Shown piece by piece: positions 1 through 7,817 of a stretch of 64,000 bases of DNA. Position 1 is the first letter of the stretch. The number at the start of each line of letters is the position of its first letter. The stretch is from Dialister histaminiformans (GTDB taxonomy: Bacteria > Bacillota > Negativicutes > Veillonellales > Dialisteraceae), in the NCBI RefSeq assembly GCF_900103425.1, contig NZ_FMXA01000008.1, forward strand, positions 1 to 64,000, given 5' to 3'. The notes below the pieces were generated by a model. That model saw only the letters and a program-made list of their open reading frames with translations. It was not told the origin of the DNA and made no database searches. Both the position numbers and the translations under genes were made by a program.

Positions 1-274
1 ATCACAGAGGACTATCCATTGAAAAAAGAATAAAAGCGGTTTTCTGGTGGTGCTACATGCACTCACCGAAACCGCTTTCATCCACAGAAATACTAAAGGT
101 TATGCCGACCAATGAAAGTATTTCCGATATTTATAATACCATGAATGAACGAGGTAAATTAGAAGGATCAATTCCCACTTGGGGAGACGCTGTTGTTTGG
201 GGAGAACTTCATAAAACTGATTTTGATATTAGTTTTTACTGGGACTAAAAACACACTTTTTGTCCTATAACCCT
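1..274 (+). mobile_element. Right end of an insertion sequence (truncated by window start)
   Basis: The segment holds the last part of a transposase-like reading frame followed by an IS-type terminal repeat at 251-274. Read on the minus strand this end is AGGGTTATAGGACA, then AAAA, then GTGTGT. The same tip occurs at 30257 and 48266 in the opposite (left-end) orientation, with TTTT in place of AAAA. A coding end followed about 25 bp later by a terminal inverted repeat is the usual layout of an IS right end. The left end lies outside the window. I could not assign the IS family. Confidence 0.65.
3..248 (+). CDS. C-terminal fragment of a putative transposase
   Basis: The frame is open from the first bases of the window to a TAA at 246-248 and shows about 81 residues. 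Visible features are a basic stretch leading into WWCYMHSPKPLS and a tail rich in Trp and Asp that ends FYWD. It lies 2 bp inside a 24-bp sequence that recurs as an inverted repeat elsewhere in the window, which is the main reason for calling it a transposase end. No catalytic DDE residues are visible because the N-terminal part is missing. An internal ATG at 57 could start a small protein, but no ribosome binding site supports it. The family is unknown to me. Confidence 0.5.
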   Translation, partial: HRGLSIEKRIKAVFWWCYMHSPKPLSSTEILKVMPTNESISDIYNTMNERGKLEGSIPTWGDAVVWGELHKTDFDISFYWD

Positions 275-298
275 GCTTTTTGTATTGGTAAATTATAT

Positions 299-357
299 GA
301 CAGGTTGTCCGGTTTGCTTTTCTATACCGATAGAGACATTACCTGTCTTTATTTTTT
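299..357 (+). terminator. Hairpin with T-rich tail after the IS end
   Basis: GACAGGT at 299-305 pairs with ACCTGTC at 341-347, followed by TTTATTTTTT. The loop holds a smaller CTAT/ATAG hairpin. It would stop plus-strand transcription leaving the IS before it runs antisense into the lysR gene. The long loop makes this only a moderate candidate. Confidence 0.4.
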
Positions 358-1205
358 GCCAAAAGATTGTAGAATACCTCAACCTTGTGGGAAACCGGAG
401 CAGATTTTCTTTTGACTACGACCAGGCGGCTTTCCCAGGAGAGTTCATCCAGCTGACGGATGGTCAGCCCATGTCCCCAGCTGACAATGGAGCAGGGGAC
501 CAGAGCGATACCCATACCAACCTGAGCCAGCTGCAGGCAGGTACGCGCATCATCGGCAATGCAGAATATGGATGGGGTGAGCATTTCCCGGTTAAATGTA
601 TTCAGAATGGTTTTGGACCATCTTCTGTACAGAATAAGAGGGTGATGAGTCAGATCCCGGACGGTCAGTGAACTTTCGGTATTAAAGAATTCAGAAGTCC
701 CGGCAGCGACCATGTGGTCATGCTGAATCGGGGAGATATCCAGACCGTCACCGGAAAAAGGGGTTCTGAGGATAGCCACTTCAATTTTGCCTTTTTCCAG
801 CATATCCAGAAGTTCAAAGGTATTTCCTTCGTAAACCTTAAAGGATACATCTGGAAATGTCTTATGAAATCTGGCAAGGCTTCTGTACAGTCCGGGCGAT
901 GCGGAAGAGGAAACCAGTCCCAGTCGTATACTTCCTCTGGCTCCGGAAGTGAGGGAGGTGATTTCATCTTTGGCTACCTGTTCCAGCTCCAGCATTTCCA
1001 TGGCATAACGATACAGGGCAATGCCGGGTTCGGTCAGCTTTATCTGGCGGGCACCACGGATAAACAGGACGGCGTCCAGTTCTTTTTCCAGCAGATGCAT
1101 CTGATGGGAAAGCGGAGGCTGAGAAATATGAAGTTTTCTGGCGGCGCCGGTAATGGTGCCTTCTTCCACAATGGTGACAAAATAGGACAGCTGACGTAAA
1201 TCCAT
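339..1205 (-). CDS. LysR-family transcriptional regulator
   Basis: This is a 288-residue protein with the standard LysR layout. An N-terminal winged helix-turn-helix (residues about 1-60, with the typical GAARKLHISQPPLSHQ recognition region) is followed by a periplasmic-binding-protein-like effector domain to residue about 285. The length is normal for the family. It is transcribed divergently from the two chromate-type transporter genes starting at 1325, with a 119-bp shared promoter region. By family habit it probably autoregulates and controls that transporter pair. The inducer cannot be read from the sequence. Confidence 0.9.
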   Translation of the reverse strand: MDLRQLSYFVTIVEEGTITGAARKLHISQPPLSHQMHLLEKELDAVLFIRGARQIKLTEPGIALYRYAMEMLELEQVAKDEITSLTSGARGSIRLGLVSSSASPGLYRSLARFHKTFPDVSFKVYEGNTFELLDMLEKGKIEVAILRTPFSGDGLDISPIQHDHMVAAGTSEFFNTESSLTVRDLTHHPLILYRRWSKTILNTFNREMLTPSIFCIADDARTCLQLAQVGMGIALVPCSIVSWGHGLTIRQLDELSWESRLVVVKRKSAPVSHKVEVFYNLLAKNKDR

Positions 1206-1324
1206 AAACGAGTCCTTTCACGAATCATATTTTATAAATATGGAATACAAAGTAATAGATATTTTTACTATAGATTAACGGGTGGTATTATACAAGTATA
1301 GTTTTATGGATAACGGGAGGTTTT
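1206..1324. promoter_or_regulatory. Divergent promoter region lysR / chromate transporter
   Basis: The gap is AT-rich and contains several overlapping T-N11-A type dyads of the kind LysR proteins bind, for example around 1230-1275. A TATTATAC -10-like element lies near 1286-1293, and GGGAGG precedes the ATG at 1325. The exact operator is not resolved by eye. Confidence 0.45.
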
Positions 1325-1879
1325 ATGAATATACTCATCCAATTATTTCTTACATTTGCCAAAATCGGAGCTGTAACCTTTGGTGGGGGATATGCTATGC
1401 TTCCTATACTTCAGAGAGAGGTAGTGGACAGTAAGCATTGGGTCAGGGACGAAGAACTTATGGACTATTATGCTATTGGACAATGTACTCCAGGTGTTAT
1501 TGCAGTTAATGTGTCTACTTTCGTTGGTAACAAACTGGCAGGAATCTCTGGCGGAATAGCAGCTACCCTTGGAGTCATCACACCTTCTATCATCATTATT
1601 ACGATAATTTCTTTTTTCCTGAACAGTTTTGAGCATAACGTGTATGTAATGCATGCATTTGTTGGTATCCGTGCCTGTGTAGTTGTGCTTATTCTTGATA
1701 CGGTAATCCGCATGATCAGAAAATCGGTTAAGGATACAAGACAGGGACTCATTTTCACAGGTATACTGTTGGGAGCACTTTTTTCAGGGGTTTCACCGGC
1801 AGTCCTCGTATTGGTTGCAGCTGTTGCCGGTTACTTCTTTATGCCGGAATCACTGATAAAAAGGGAGGATAGGAAATGA
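1325..1879 (+). CDS. Chromate transporter family protein, first half-size subunit
   Basis: A 184-residue hydrophobic protein with the ChrA/CHR domain signature FGGGYAMLP near residue 20 and GQCTPGVIAVN near residue 57, plus about five to six membrane segments. It belongs to the short-chain CHR proteins, which work as pairs of genes encoding oppositely oriented halves. It overlaps the next gene by 4 nt (ATGA), typical of translational coupling. The name is inherited from the family: chromate efflux is the characterised role of long members, and the physiological substrate of short pairs is often unknown. The divergent LysR gene is the likely regulator. Confidence 0.88.
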   Translation: MNILIQLFLTFAKIGAVTFGGGYAMLPILQREVVDSKHWVRDEELMDYYAIGQCTPGVIAVNVSTFVGNKLAGISGGIAATLGVITPSIIIITIISFFLNSFEHNVYVMHAFVGIRACVVVLILDTVIRMIRKSVKDTRQGLIFTGILLGALFSGVSPAVLVLVAAVAGYFFMPESLIKREDRK

Positions 1880-2436
1880 TCTGGATTTCTATGTTTTATG
1901 AGTTTTTTAAAACTGGCCTTCTGGCGGCAGGAGGGGGACTGGCAACACTTCCCTTCCTGTATGCTATGGCAGCTAAGACTGGTTGGTTTACTACGATGGA
2001 TATAGCCAATATGGTGGCGGTTTCTGAATCGACACCAGGACCGCTTGGAGTAAATATGGCTACCTATGTAGGCTTTCAGACGCTGGGAATTCTCGGAGGC
2101 ATATGGGCTACAATTTCTCTGACCTGTCCGGCCATCATTGTGGTAACCTGCATTTCCAGGGCAATGAAGCGGTTTGAACATTCGGTAATGGTTCAGAAAA
2201 TTTTTTATGGTCTACGTCCTGCTTCTTCGGCGCTGATTTTAGCGGCAGGACTCGGGGTGATGAAAATTGCTTTTTTTACGGTGGCAGGAGGAGCTGACGC
2301 TGGATGGTTTTCACATGTGAACTGGCCTGTCCTTGCCCTGGCTGTTGTTATCTGGGGGGCATACATAAAGTTCAGATGGCATCCCATCATTTATATTGCC
2401 CTTTCCGCAGTTGCAGGAATTGTTTTCAGCCTCTGA
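1876..2436 (+). CDS. Chromate transporter family protein, second half-size subunit
   Basis: A 186-residue membrane protein homologous in layout to the preceding gene. AAGGGLATLPF lies near residue 15 and SESTPGPLGVN near residue 52, the second-half counterpart of the CHR motif. It starts inside the stop codon of its partner and has its own GGGAGG site just upstream, so the two halves are made together and presumably form a heterodimer. The final stretch is hydrophobic to the C terminus. Substrate as for the partner: anion (chromate-like) transport is a family inference only. Confidence 0.88.
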   Translation: MIWISMFYEFFKTGLLAAGGGLATLPFLYAMAAKTGWFTTMDIANMVAVSESTPGPLGVNMATYVGFQTLGILGGIWATISLTCPAIIVVTCISRAMKRFEHSVMVQKIFYGLRPASSALILAAGLGVMKIAFFTVAGGADAGWFSHVNWPVLALAVVIWGAYIKFRWHPIIYIALSAVAGIVFSL

Positions 2437-2518
2437 TAGGGAGCCACAGGTATAAGAAATTTCTGCAGAAAATTCTGTTTATGAGAAACACTCTTTTCTA
2501 TAATTCTATGAAAATCCG

Positions 2519-2527
2519 TGATATAAT
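2519..2527 (+). promoter_or_regulatory. Extended -10 promoter of pyrFE
   Basis: TGATATAAT gives a TGn-extended perfect -10 at 2522-2527, about 40 bp before the pyrF start. No good -35 is visible, as expected for extended -10 promoters. The same TGTGATATAATG string precedes ruvC and yajC. Confidence 0.55.
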
Positions 2528-2566
2528 GTAGGAGCTGAATTGAATTTTTAGAAGAGGAGATGCGGC

Positions 2567-3301
2567 ATGAACAACAAAACAGGTATCGCAGCAGATGACC
2601 GGATCATTATTGCATTGGACGTAAATTCTTTTGATAAAATGAAGAATATTGTCGATATGCTTGGTGATTCGGTCTCTTTTTACAAAGTGGGAATGGAATT
2701 GTTCTACAGCGCAGGCAGTCAGGCTGTCACCTATCTGAAGGAAAAGGGAAAACATGTATTTCTTGATCTGAAACTTCATGATATCCCGAATACGGTGGAA
2801 CACAGCATCGCTGCCGTTGCCCGACTGGGCGCTGACCTGATCACTGTCCATGCTGCAGGGGGCCGCGGAATGATGGAAGCGGCAGTAAGAGGAGCCTCCG
2901 AGGCAGCAAAAGAATCGGGACGTCCGAGACCAAAGATCTTGGCGGTAACCGTACTTACCAGCTTTGATGATAAAGGCTGGGCAGAAACGGGCGGACAGCT
3001 TCCGATACTGAACCATGTTCTTCGCCTGGCGAAGCTGGCACATGAATCCGGTGTAGATGGCGTAGTGGCTTCTCCAAGAGAAGCGACGGCCATCCGGGAA
3101 ATCTGCGGAGAACCCTTTGAAATTGTGACTCCGGGCATCCGTCCATCATTTGCTCAGTCCAACGACCAGAAGCGTATTGCCACACCGTCCAGAGCACTTC
3201 AGGATGGGGCTTCCCGCCTGGTTATCGGCCGCCCGGTAACTAAGGCAGAAAATCCGCAGAAAGCAGTAAGTCTTATTCTTAAAGAAATCAGAGGAGAATG
3301 A
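2567..3301 (+). CDS. pyrF: Orotidine-5'-phosphate decarboxylase
   Basis: Converts OMP to UMP, the last step of de novo pyrimidine synthesis. The 244-residue protein has the catalytic signature DLKLHDIPNTV at residues 67-77 (the Asp-Lys-Asp charged cluster) and the phosphate-gripping TPGIRP loop near residue 190. Length is normal for the bacterial type I enzyme. An AGAGGAG site lies just upstream of the ATG. pyrE follows directly, so the last two enzymes of the pathway are co-transcribed; the rest of the pyr genes are not in the window. No PyrR-type attenuator was seen upstream. Confidence 0.97.
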   Translation: MNNKTGIAADDRIIIALDVNSFDKMKNIVDMLGDSVSFYKVGMELFYSAGSQAVTYLKEKGKHVFLDLKLHDIPNTVEHSIAAVARLGADLITVHAAGGRGMMEAAVRGASEAAKESGRPRPKILAVTVLTSFDDKGWAETGGQLPILNHVLRLAKLAHESGVDGVVASPREATAIREICGEPFEIVTPGIRPSFAQSNDQKRIATPSRALQDGASRLVIGRPVTKAENPQKAVSLILKEIRGE

Positions 3302-3303
3302 AA

Positions 3304-3888
3304 ATGAACGAAAAAGAAGTAGAAGCATTACTCAGAAAAACCAAGGCCATTCTGGAAGGACATTTTTTACTTACATCGGGATTACACAGCCCTCTGTATG
3401 TAGAAAAGTTTAATGTACTGCAGCATCCGGAATATACAGAACAGCTCTGCCGTGAATTTGCAGAACATTTTAAGGATAAGGGTATTCAGACCGTTATTGG
3501 ACCGGCTACAGGCGGTATTATTCTGTCTCAGGTAACCGGACGCCTTCTGGGTGTTCGTTCCATCTTTACAGAACGTGAAAACGGAAAGATGACCCTGCGC
3601 CGCGGTTTCCATATTGAACCAGGTGAAAAGGTTCTCATTGTTGAAGATATCGTTACTACTGGCGGTTCCATTAAGGAAGTCGTTGATGTGGTCAACAAGG
3701 CGCATGGCGATATCGTAGGCATTGGTCTGTTCGTCGACCGTTCCGGTGGTACAGCTGATTTCGGCGTACCGAAGGAAAAGGTATTCCCGTTGCTCCATCT
3801 TACGGTTCCTACTTACAAGCCGGAAGAATGTCCGCTTTGCAAGCAGGGAGTTGCGATTACAGAACGCGGAAGCCACCATTTGAAATAA
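3304..3888 (+). CDS. pyrE: Orotate phosphoribosyltransferase
   Basis: Joins orotate to PRPP to form OMP, the substrate of the preceding enzyme. The PRPP-binding signature VLIVEDIVTTGGS is at residues 110-122, and the protein is about 194 residues. Two ATGs are possible (3298 and 3304). GAGGAG at 3291-3296 is 7 nt from the second and only 1 nt from the first, so 3304 is chosen. The pyrF stop overlaps this leader region, which suggests coupling. The C-terminal tail carries a Cys pair (ECPLCKQG) often seen in Firmicute PyrE. A strong terminator follows at 3902. Confidence 0.97.
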   Translation: MNEKEVEALLRKTKAILEGHFLLTSGLHSPLYVEKFNVLQHPEYTEQLCREFAEHFKDKGIQTVIGPATGGIILSQVTGRLLGVRSIFTERENGKMTLRRGFHIEPGEKVLIVEDIVTTGGSIKEVVDVVNKAHGDIVGIGLFVDRSGGTADFGVPKEKVFPLLHLTVPTYKPEECPLCKQGVAITERGSHHLK

Positions 3889-3901
3889 TCAGATTATACC
3901 G

Positions 3902-3932
3902 AAAAAAGGAGGGAGAGCTTCCTCCTTTTTTT
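3902..3932 (+). terminator. Rho-independent terminator of pyrFE
   Basis: AAGGAGG/CCTCCTT stem with an 8-nt loop, flanked by A and T runs. Confidence 0.9.
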
Positions 3933-3973
3933 CTGCCATGACACGTGTGGAATCTGGTATACTTATCCCTCTA

Positions 3974-4017
3974 TTGCAGGGATTTCACGATTATGCTATA
4001 GTACTATCATCAGGTGA
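3974..4017 (+). promoter_or_regulatory. fapR operon promoter with a palindrome over the -10
   Basis: TTGCAG (3974-3979), a 17-bp spacer and TATAGT (3997-4002) with an upstream TG form a good promoter. A perfect 10-bp palindrome ATAGTACTAT (3998-4007) covers the -10. FapR operators in Bacillus are dyads built around TAGTA/TACTA, so this is a plausible autoregulatory operator. AGGTGA (4012-4017) is the ribosome binding site for the GTG at 4023. Confidence 0.6.
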
Positions 4018-4022
4018 TAATT

Positions 4023-4583
4023 GTGACAATACATATTAAGGCGAACAGAGAACAGAGAAGAACAGAGATGCGTGAAACTCTCCGGCAGAATCCTATGCTT
4101 ACGGATTCTGATCTGGCAGAGATGTTTAGTGTCTCAAAAGCCACAATTCGTCTGGACCGGCAGGCTCTGGGGATTCCACAGATGCGTGAACGAATGGAAC
4201 ATGCGGTACAGAATGAAATGTCTTCATCTGGAGTCCATCATGAGAATATCGAAATTCTCCAGATGACAAGCGACAGAAATGGGCTTGCGCTTCTGGAAAT
4301 AACTGATGATATGCTTGATGAGTCCGGTTATGTGCCGGCAGAGCGGCTTTACGGAATAGCCATAGGACTGGCCCGTAAGCTGGTTGGAGGCAGGCTGGAA
4401 GCTACACAGGTTGGAAATATTAAATACAAGAAACCGGTTACAGCAGGCACAAAGCTTATCATAAAGATGAAAGTAGCGCGCATGAGGCAGGAAAAGAAAT
4501 ACATCTATATCGTTATGGATGATAAGGAAACTGAAGTATTTCGTGCTAAGTTTATCGCAAATATTGCATCGAAGGGACGGTAA
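4023..4583 (+). CDS. fapR: FapR, malonyl-CoA-responsive repressor of lipid synthesis
   Basis: The N-terminal DeoR-like helix-turn-helix (residues about 28-50, DSDLAEMFSVSKATIRLDR) is followed by a hotdog-fold effector domain to the C terminus. This is the diagnostic FapR arrangement. In Bacillus, FapR represses fatty-acid and phospholipid genes and is released by malonyl-CoA. The GTG at 4023 is chosen because AGGTGA sits 5 nt upstream; an in-frame GTG at 4014 lies inside that ribosome binding site. The gene heads the plsX-fabD-fabG-acpP-fabF run it most likely regulates. The protein is 186 residues, normal for the family. Confidence 0.93.
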   Translation: MTIHIKANREQRRTEMRETLRQNPMLTDSDLAEMFSVSKATIRLDRQALGIPQMRERMEHAVQNEMSSSGVHHENIEILQMTSDRNGLALLEITDDMLDESGYVPAERLYGIAIGLARKLVGGRLEATQVGNIKYKKPVTAGTKLIIKMKVARMRQEKKYIYIVMDDKETEVFRAKFIANIASKGR

Positions 4584-4588
4584 TAGGA

Positions 4589-5605
4589 ATGAAAAAAGTG
4601 GCAGTCGACGCTATGGGCGGCGATTTTGCTCCGCTGGAAATTGTCATGGGGGCAATTTTGGCAGTGAGGGACTTTCATATTCCTGTGGTTCTCGTAGGGG
4701 ATAGTGAAAGAATCAGAAAGATTCTGGCGGATAACGGAGAGGAATCTAATCCTCTCATAGAAGTACATCATGCATCTCAGGTTATTGAGATGGGTGAACA
4801 TCCGGGCATGGCTTTCCGCAGAAAGAAAGATGCATCCGTTTCTGTAGGGGCACGGCTGGTTAAAAGCGGAGAATGCGGTTCCCTGGTCGCGCCAGGATCC
4901 ACAGGGGCGGCTGTAACAGCAGGCCTTCTGGGAATCGGGCGCATTAAGGGCATTGAACGCCCGGCCATTGTTACTCCGATTCCTAATGAAAAGGGCGGTC
5001 ACACCTTTTTGATTGATTCCGGGGCCAGTGCCAATGCCAAGGCAAAAAATCTGCTGCAGAATGCCCTTTTAGGCTATAACTATGCCAAACGCGTTCGGCA
5101 TATTGCAGAGCCAAAGGTGGGCCTCCTGAACATCGGGGCAGAAAGCACTAAAGGCAGCACAGAAGCAACGGAAGCCTATGAACTCCTTTCTAAACAGACC
5201 TGGTTCCCCTTTGCGGGAAACTGCGAAGGGCGGGATATCCCTACAGGAAAGTTTGATGTAGTGGTTACCGACGGATTTACAGGGAATGTGGTTCTGAAGT
5301 TTGGAGAAGGACTGGGACAGCTGTTTGTCACCATGATAAAAGATGCGGCAAACCGAGGCGGAATCACCGCTAAGCTGGGCGCTCTTCTTTTAAAACCGGC
5401 ACTGAAGAAGTATATGATGAAAAAGCTGGATTATGAGGAAGAAGGCGGTGCACCGCTGCTCGGAATCAATGGTACGCTGATTATCAGTCATGGTGCATCC
5501 CGCAGGAGAGCTATCCGCAATGCGGTACGACTGGCGTCTCAGGTGGCGGAAGAGCGCATTCCGGATATTGTCAGAGAAACATTGCAGGAAGAATTGAAAG
5601 ATTAA
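4589..5605 (+). CDS. plsX: Phosphate acyltransferase PlsX
   Basis: Converts acyl-ACP to acyl-phosphate, the acyl donor for the first step of phosphatidic acid synthesis in Bacillota. The 338-residue protein begins with the family hallmark VAVDAMGGDFAP and carries the GSTGA and GFTGN-type nucleotide-fold loops. It starts 5 nt after the fapR stop, and fapR-plsX-fabD is a conserved order. Translation probably depends partly on coupling because the local ribosome binding site (TAGGA) is weak. The membrane acyltransferase PlsY that would use its product is not in the window. Confidence 0.96.
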   Translation: MKKVAVDAMGGDFAPLEIVMGAILAVRDFHIPVVLVGDSERIRKILADNGEESNPLIEVHHASQVIEMGEHPGMAFRRKKDASVSVGARLVKSGECGSLVAPGSTGAAVTAGLLGIGRIKGIERPAIVTPIPNEKGGHTFLIDSGASANAKAKNLLQNALLGYNYAKRVRHIAEPKVGLLNIGAESTKGSTEATEAYELLSKQTWFPFAGNCEGRDIPTGKFDVVVTDGFTGNVVLKFGEGLGQLFVTMIKDAANRGGITAKLGALLLKPALKKYMMKKLDYEEEGGAPLLGINGTLIISHGASRRRAIRNAVRLASQVAEERIPDIVRETLQEELKD

Positions 5606-5641
5606 TACAAAGATTAATACAGAGTCCAAGGAGGTTGCATT

Positions 5642-6580
5642 TTGAAAAAGGCATTTTTATTTCCAGGACAGGGTTCCCAGAAAGTGGGAATGGTACATGA
5701 CTTATACACCAGATACGATGCGGTAAAGAAACTGATTGGGGAAGCGGATGAACGACTGGGCTTTTCCATCTCTAAACTTATGTTTGAAGGTCCGGATGAT
5801 GAACTGATGAAGACAGAATTCACTCAGCCGGCCATCCTTACCGCCAGTGTCGCTGTCTGGACCGTACTTAAAGAACATGGAGTTACTCCGGACGTAGTGG
5901 CCGGCCACAGTCTGGGAGAATATTCTGCCCTGGTAGCGGCTGGGGTCATGTCTTTCAGCGACGCGGTACATACCGTTCATCTTCGCGGGAAATACATGCA
6001 GGAAGCCGTTCCTCTGGGAGAAGGCGGCATGGCGGCCATTATTGCGCTGAAGCCGGAAATTATTGAAGAAATCTGTGAAAAGATTTCTTCGGAAGGAAAA
6101 CCGGTTCAGGCAGTAAATTACAACTGCCCGGGACAGGTGGTCATTGCCGGCGCAACGGAAGCGGTAAAGCAGGCCTGCGTGGAAATGAAAGAAGCTGGCG
6201 CTAAGATGGCCATTATGTTGAAGGTTTCTGCGCCGTTCCATTCTACTCTTATGGAACCGGCAGCGAAAAAACTGGAATCCGTTCTCTCGGATATCACCAT
6301 TCATGACGCGCAGATTCCGGTTTACGCAAATTATACGGCTAAGCCGGAACTGAAAGCTGACGAAATCAGAAAGAACCTGATTATGCAGGCGGCTCATCCG
6401 GTACTGTGGGATGAATCTGTAAGGAATATGATTGCAGATGGGGCGGATCTGATGATTGAAGCTGGTCCGGGAACCGTTCTTTCCGGCTTCATGAAGCGTA
6501 TTAGCCGTCGTACACGCACACTTCATGCGGAAGATGCAGAAACCATTGAAAATGTACTGACCAGTCTGGAGGCGGAATAA
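5642..6580 (+). CDS. fabD: Malonyl-CoA:ACP transacylase
   Basis: Loads malonyl groups onto acyl carrier protein. The nucleophile elbow GHSLGEYSAL places the catalytic serine at residue 90, and the partner histidine is H200 in VSAPFHSTLM. The N-terminal FPGQGSQK motif is also present. The start is a TTG at 5642, fixed by AAGGAGG 7 nt upstream. The length of 312 residues is standard. fabG follows after 1 nt. Confidence 0.97.
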   Translation: MKKAFLFPGQGSQKVGMVHDLYTRYDAVKKLIGEADERLGFSISKLMFEGPDDELMKTEFTQPAILTASVAVWTVLKEHGVTPDVVAGHSLGEYSALVAAGVMSFSDAVHTVHLRGKYMQEAVPLGEGGMAAIIALKPEIIEEICEKISSEGKPVQAVNYNCPGQVVIAGATEAVKQACVEMKEAGAKMAIMLKVSAPFHSTLMEPAAKKLESVLSDITIHDAQIPVYANYTAKPELKADEIRKNLIMQAAHPVLWDESVRNMIADGADLMIEAGPGTVLSGFMKRISRRTRTLHAEDAETIENVLTSLEAE

Positions 6581-6581
6581 T

Positions 6582-7328
6582 ATGGAAAATACAGCAGTGA
6601 AAACAGCACTGGTTACCGGAGCATCCCGGGGCATTGGTGCGGCTATTGCAAAAAAACTGGCGGCCAGAGGATTTATGGTCATTATTAACTATGGTCACAG
6701 CAGCGCTGCTGCAGAAGAAGTGAAAAACCAGATTGAACAGGCTGGCGGACAGGCCGTCCTGATGCAGGGGGATGTATCCTCCGGGGACGACGTAGACAGA
6801 ATGTTTAAAGATATTAAAAAGACCTGGGGCAAGCTGGATGTTCTGGTAAATAATGCTGGAATCAACAGAGATACCCTGCTCGTCCGTATGAAAGAAGATC
6901 AGTGGGATGCTGTACTCTCCACAGATCTGAAGAGCGTTTTCTTTACTACTAAGGCAGCTGCTTCCCTGATGATGCGTCAGAGAAGTGGTTCCATCATAAA
7001 CATCGCTTCCGTTGTTGGTATTACTGGTAATGCAGGACAGGCAAACTATGCAGCTGCCAAGGCTGGTGTTATCGGATTTACCAAATCCGCGGCGAAGGAA
7101 CTGGCAGCAAGGGGAATCCGTGTGAATGCCATTGCTCCTGGATTTATCGAAACAGACATGACAGACGCCATTCCGGAAAAGATTCGTGAAGGCATGCTGG
7201 AAACCATTCCGCTCCGCAGGGGCGGGAAGGCAGAAGATGTAGCGAATGCAGTGGCATTCCTTGCTTCTGATGACGCAGGTTATATTACCGGCCAGGTTTT
7301 AAAAGTAGACGGCGGCATGGTAATGTAA
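6582..7328 (+). CDS. fabG: 3-oxoacyl-ACP reductase
   Basis: NADPH-dependent ketoreductase of the elongation cycle and a short-chain dehydrogenase. TGASRGIG (12-19) binds the cofactor; NNAG lies at 90-93; and the catalytic set is Ser143, Tyr156 and Lys160 (YAAAK). The length of 248 residues is typical. It sits between fabD and acpP, which separates the fatty-acid enzyme from the many other SDRs that share these motifs. Confidence 0.96.
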   Translation: MENTAVKTALVTGASRGIGAAIAKKLAARGFMVIINYGHSSAAAEEVKNQIEQAGGQAVLMQGDVSSGDDVDRMFKDIKKTWGKLDVLVNNAGINRDTLLVRMKEDQWDAVLSTDLKSVFFTTKAAASLMMRQRSGSIINIASVVGITGNAGQANYAAAKAGVIGFTKSAAKELAARGIRVNAIAPGFIETDMTDAIPEKIREGMLETIPLRRGGKAEDVANAVAFLASDDAGYITGQVLKVDGGMVM

Positions 7329-7371
7329 TATAATCTAGAATGTAAAATTGACATGAAAGGTGGTGAAACAG

Positions 7372-7605
7372 ATGAGCACATTTGACAGAGTTAAAAAGAT
7401 CGTTGTTGATCAGTTGGGCGTAAACGAAGCTGACGTACAGATTGACTCCACATTCATTGATGATCTGGGAGCTGATTCTCTGGACATTGTTGAACTGATT
7501 ATGGCATTTGAAGAAGAATTCGAAATCGAAATTCCGGATGATGCAGCAGAAAAGATTAAGACAGTTCGTAATGCAGTTGAATACATCGATCAGCAGATTC
7601 AGTAA
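7372..7605 (+). CDS. acpP: Acyl carrier protein
   Basis: A 77-residue acidic protein with the phosphopantetheine attachment site [12 protein letters not shown]; the modified serine is residue 36. The start is the ATG at 7372, which has AAAGGTGGTG about 7 nt upstream; in-frame GTGs at 7360 and 7363 lie inside that site. It carries the growing acyl chain for FabD, FabG and FabF encoded around it, and for PlsX. Two hairpins follow before fabF, so acpP may be expressed at a different level from the rest of the operon. Confidence 0.98.
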   Translation: MSTFDRVKKIVVDQLGVNEADVQIDSTFIDDLGADSLDIVELIMAFEEEFEIEIPDDAAEKIKTVRNAVEYIDQQIQ

Positions 7606-7640
7606 TTGAATAGTTGATAAGGAAATGGTTAATCAATGAC

Positions 7641-7736
7641 GGCCGGGGATAGTTTTTATCCCCGGTTGCCATATGATTGACAATTCTTCAAAAAAGCGGA
7701 ATCTTGTTGTTCCGTTTTTTTGAGGCATTGTCATAT
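7641..7736 (+). terminator. Double hairpin / partial terminator between acpP and fabF
   Basis: CCGGGGAT/ATCCCCGG (7643-7665) is a strong GC stem without a T-tract. It is followed by AAAAAAG-CGGAA/TTCCG-TTTTTT (7690-7721), flanked by pairing of GACAAT with ATTGTC. The second looks like a terminator. fabF has no obvious strong promoter after it, so partial readthrough is likely and would favour ACP mRNA over fabF mRNA. Confidence 0.65.
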
Positions 7737-7817
7737 GTCTTGGGTAAGTAATCCTGTGTGTACAGGCATAAATAAAAATAGCTTTTAGAAGCATAGTTAA
7801 ACAGAGAGGTGCTTTTG

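Noticed and set aside
714-1199. 161-residue plus-strand frame opposite lysR
   Set aside because: It is a shadow of the lysR coding sequence with no initiation signal of its own.
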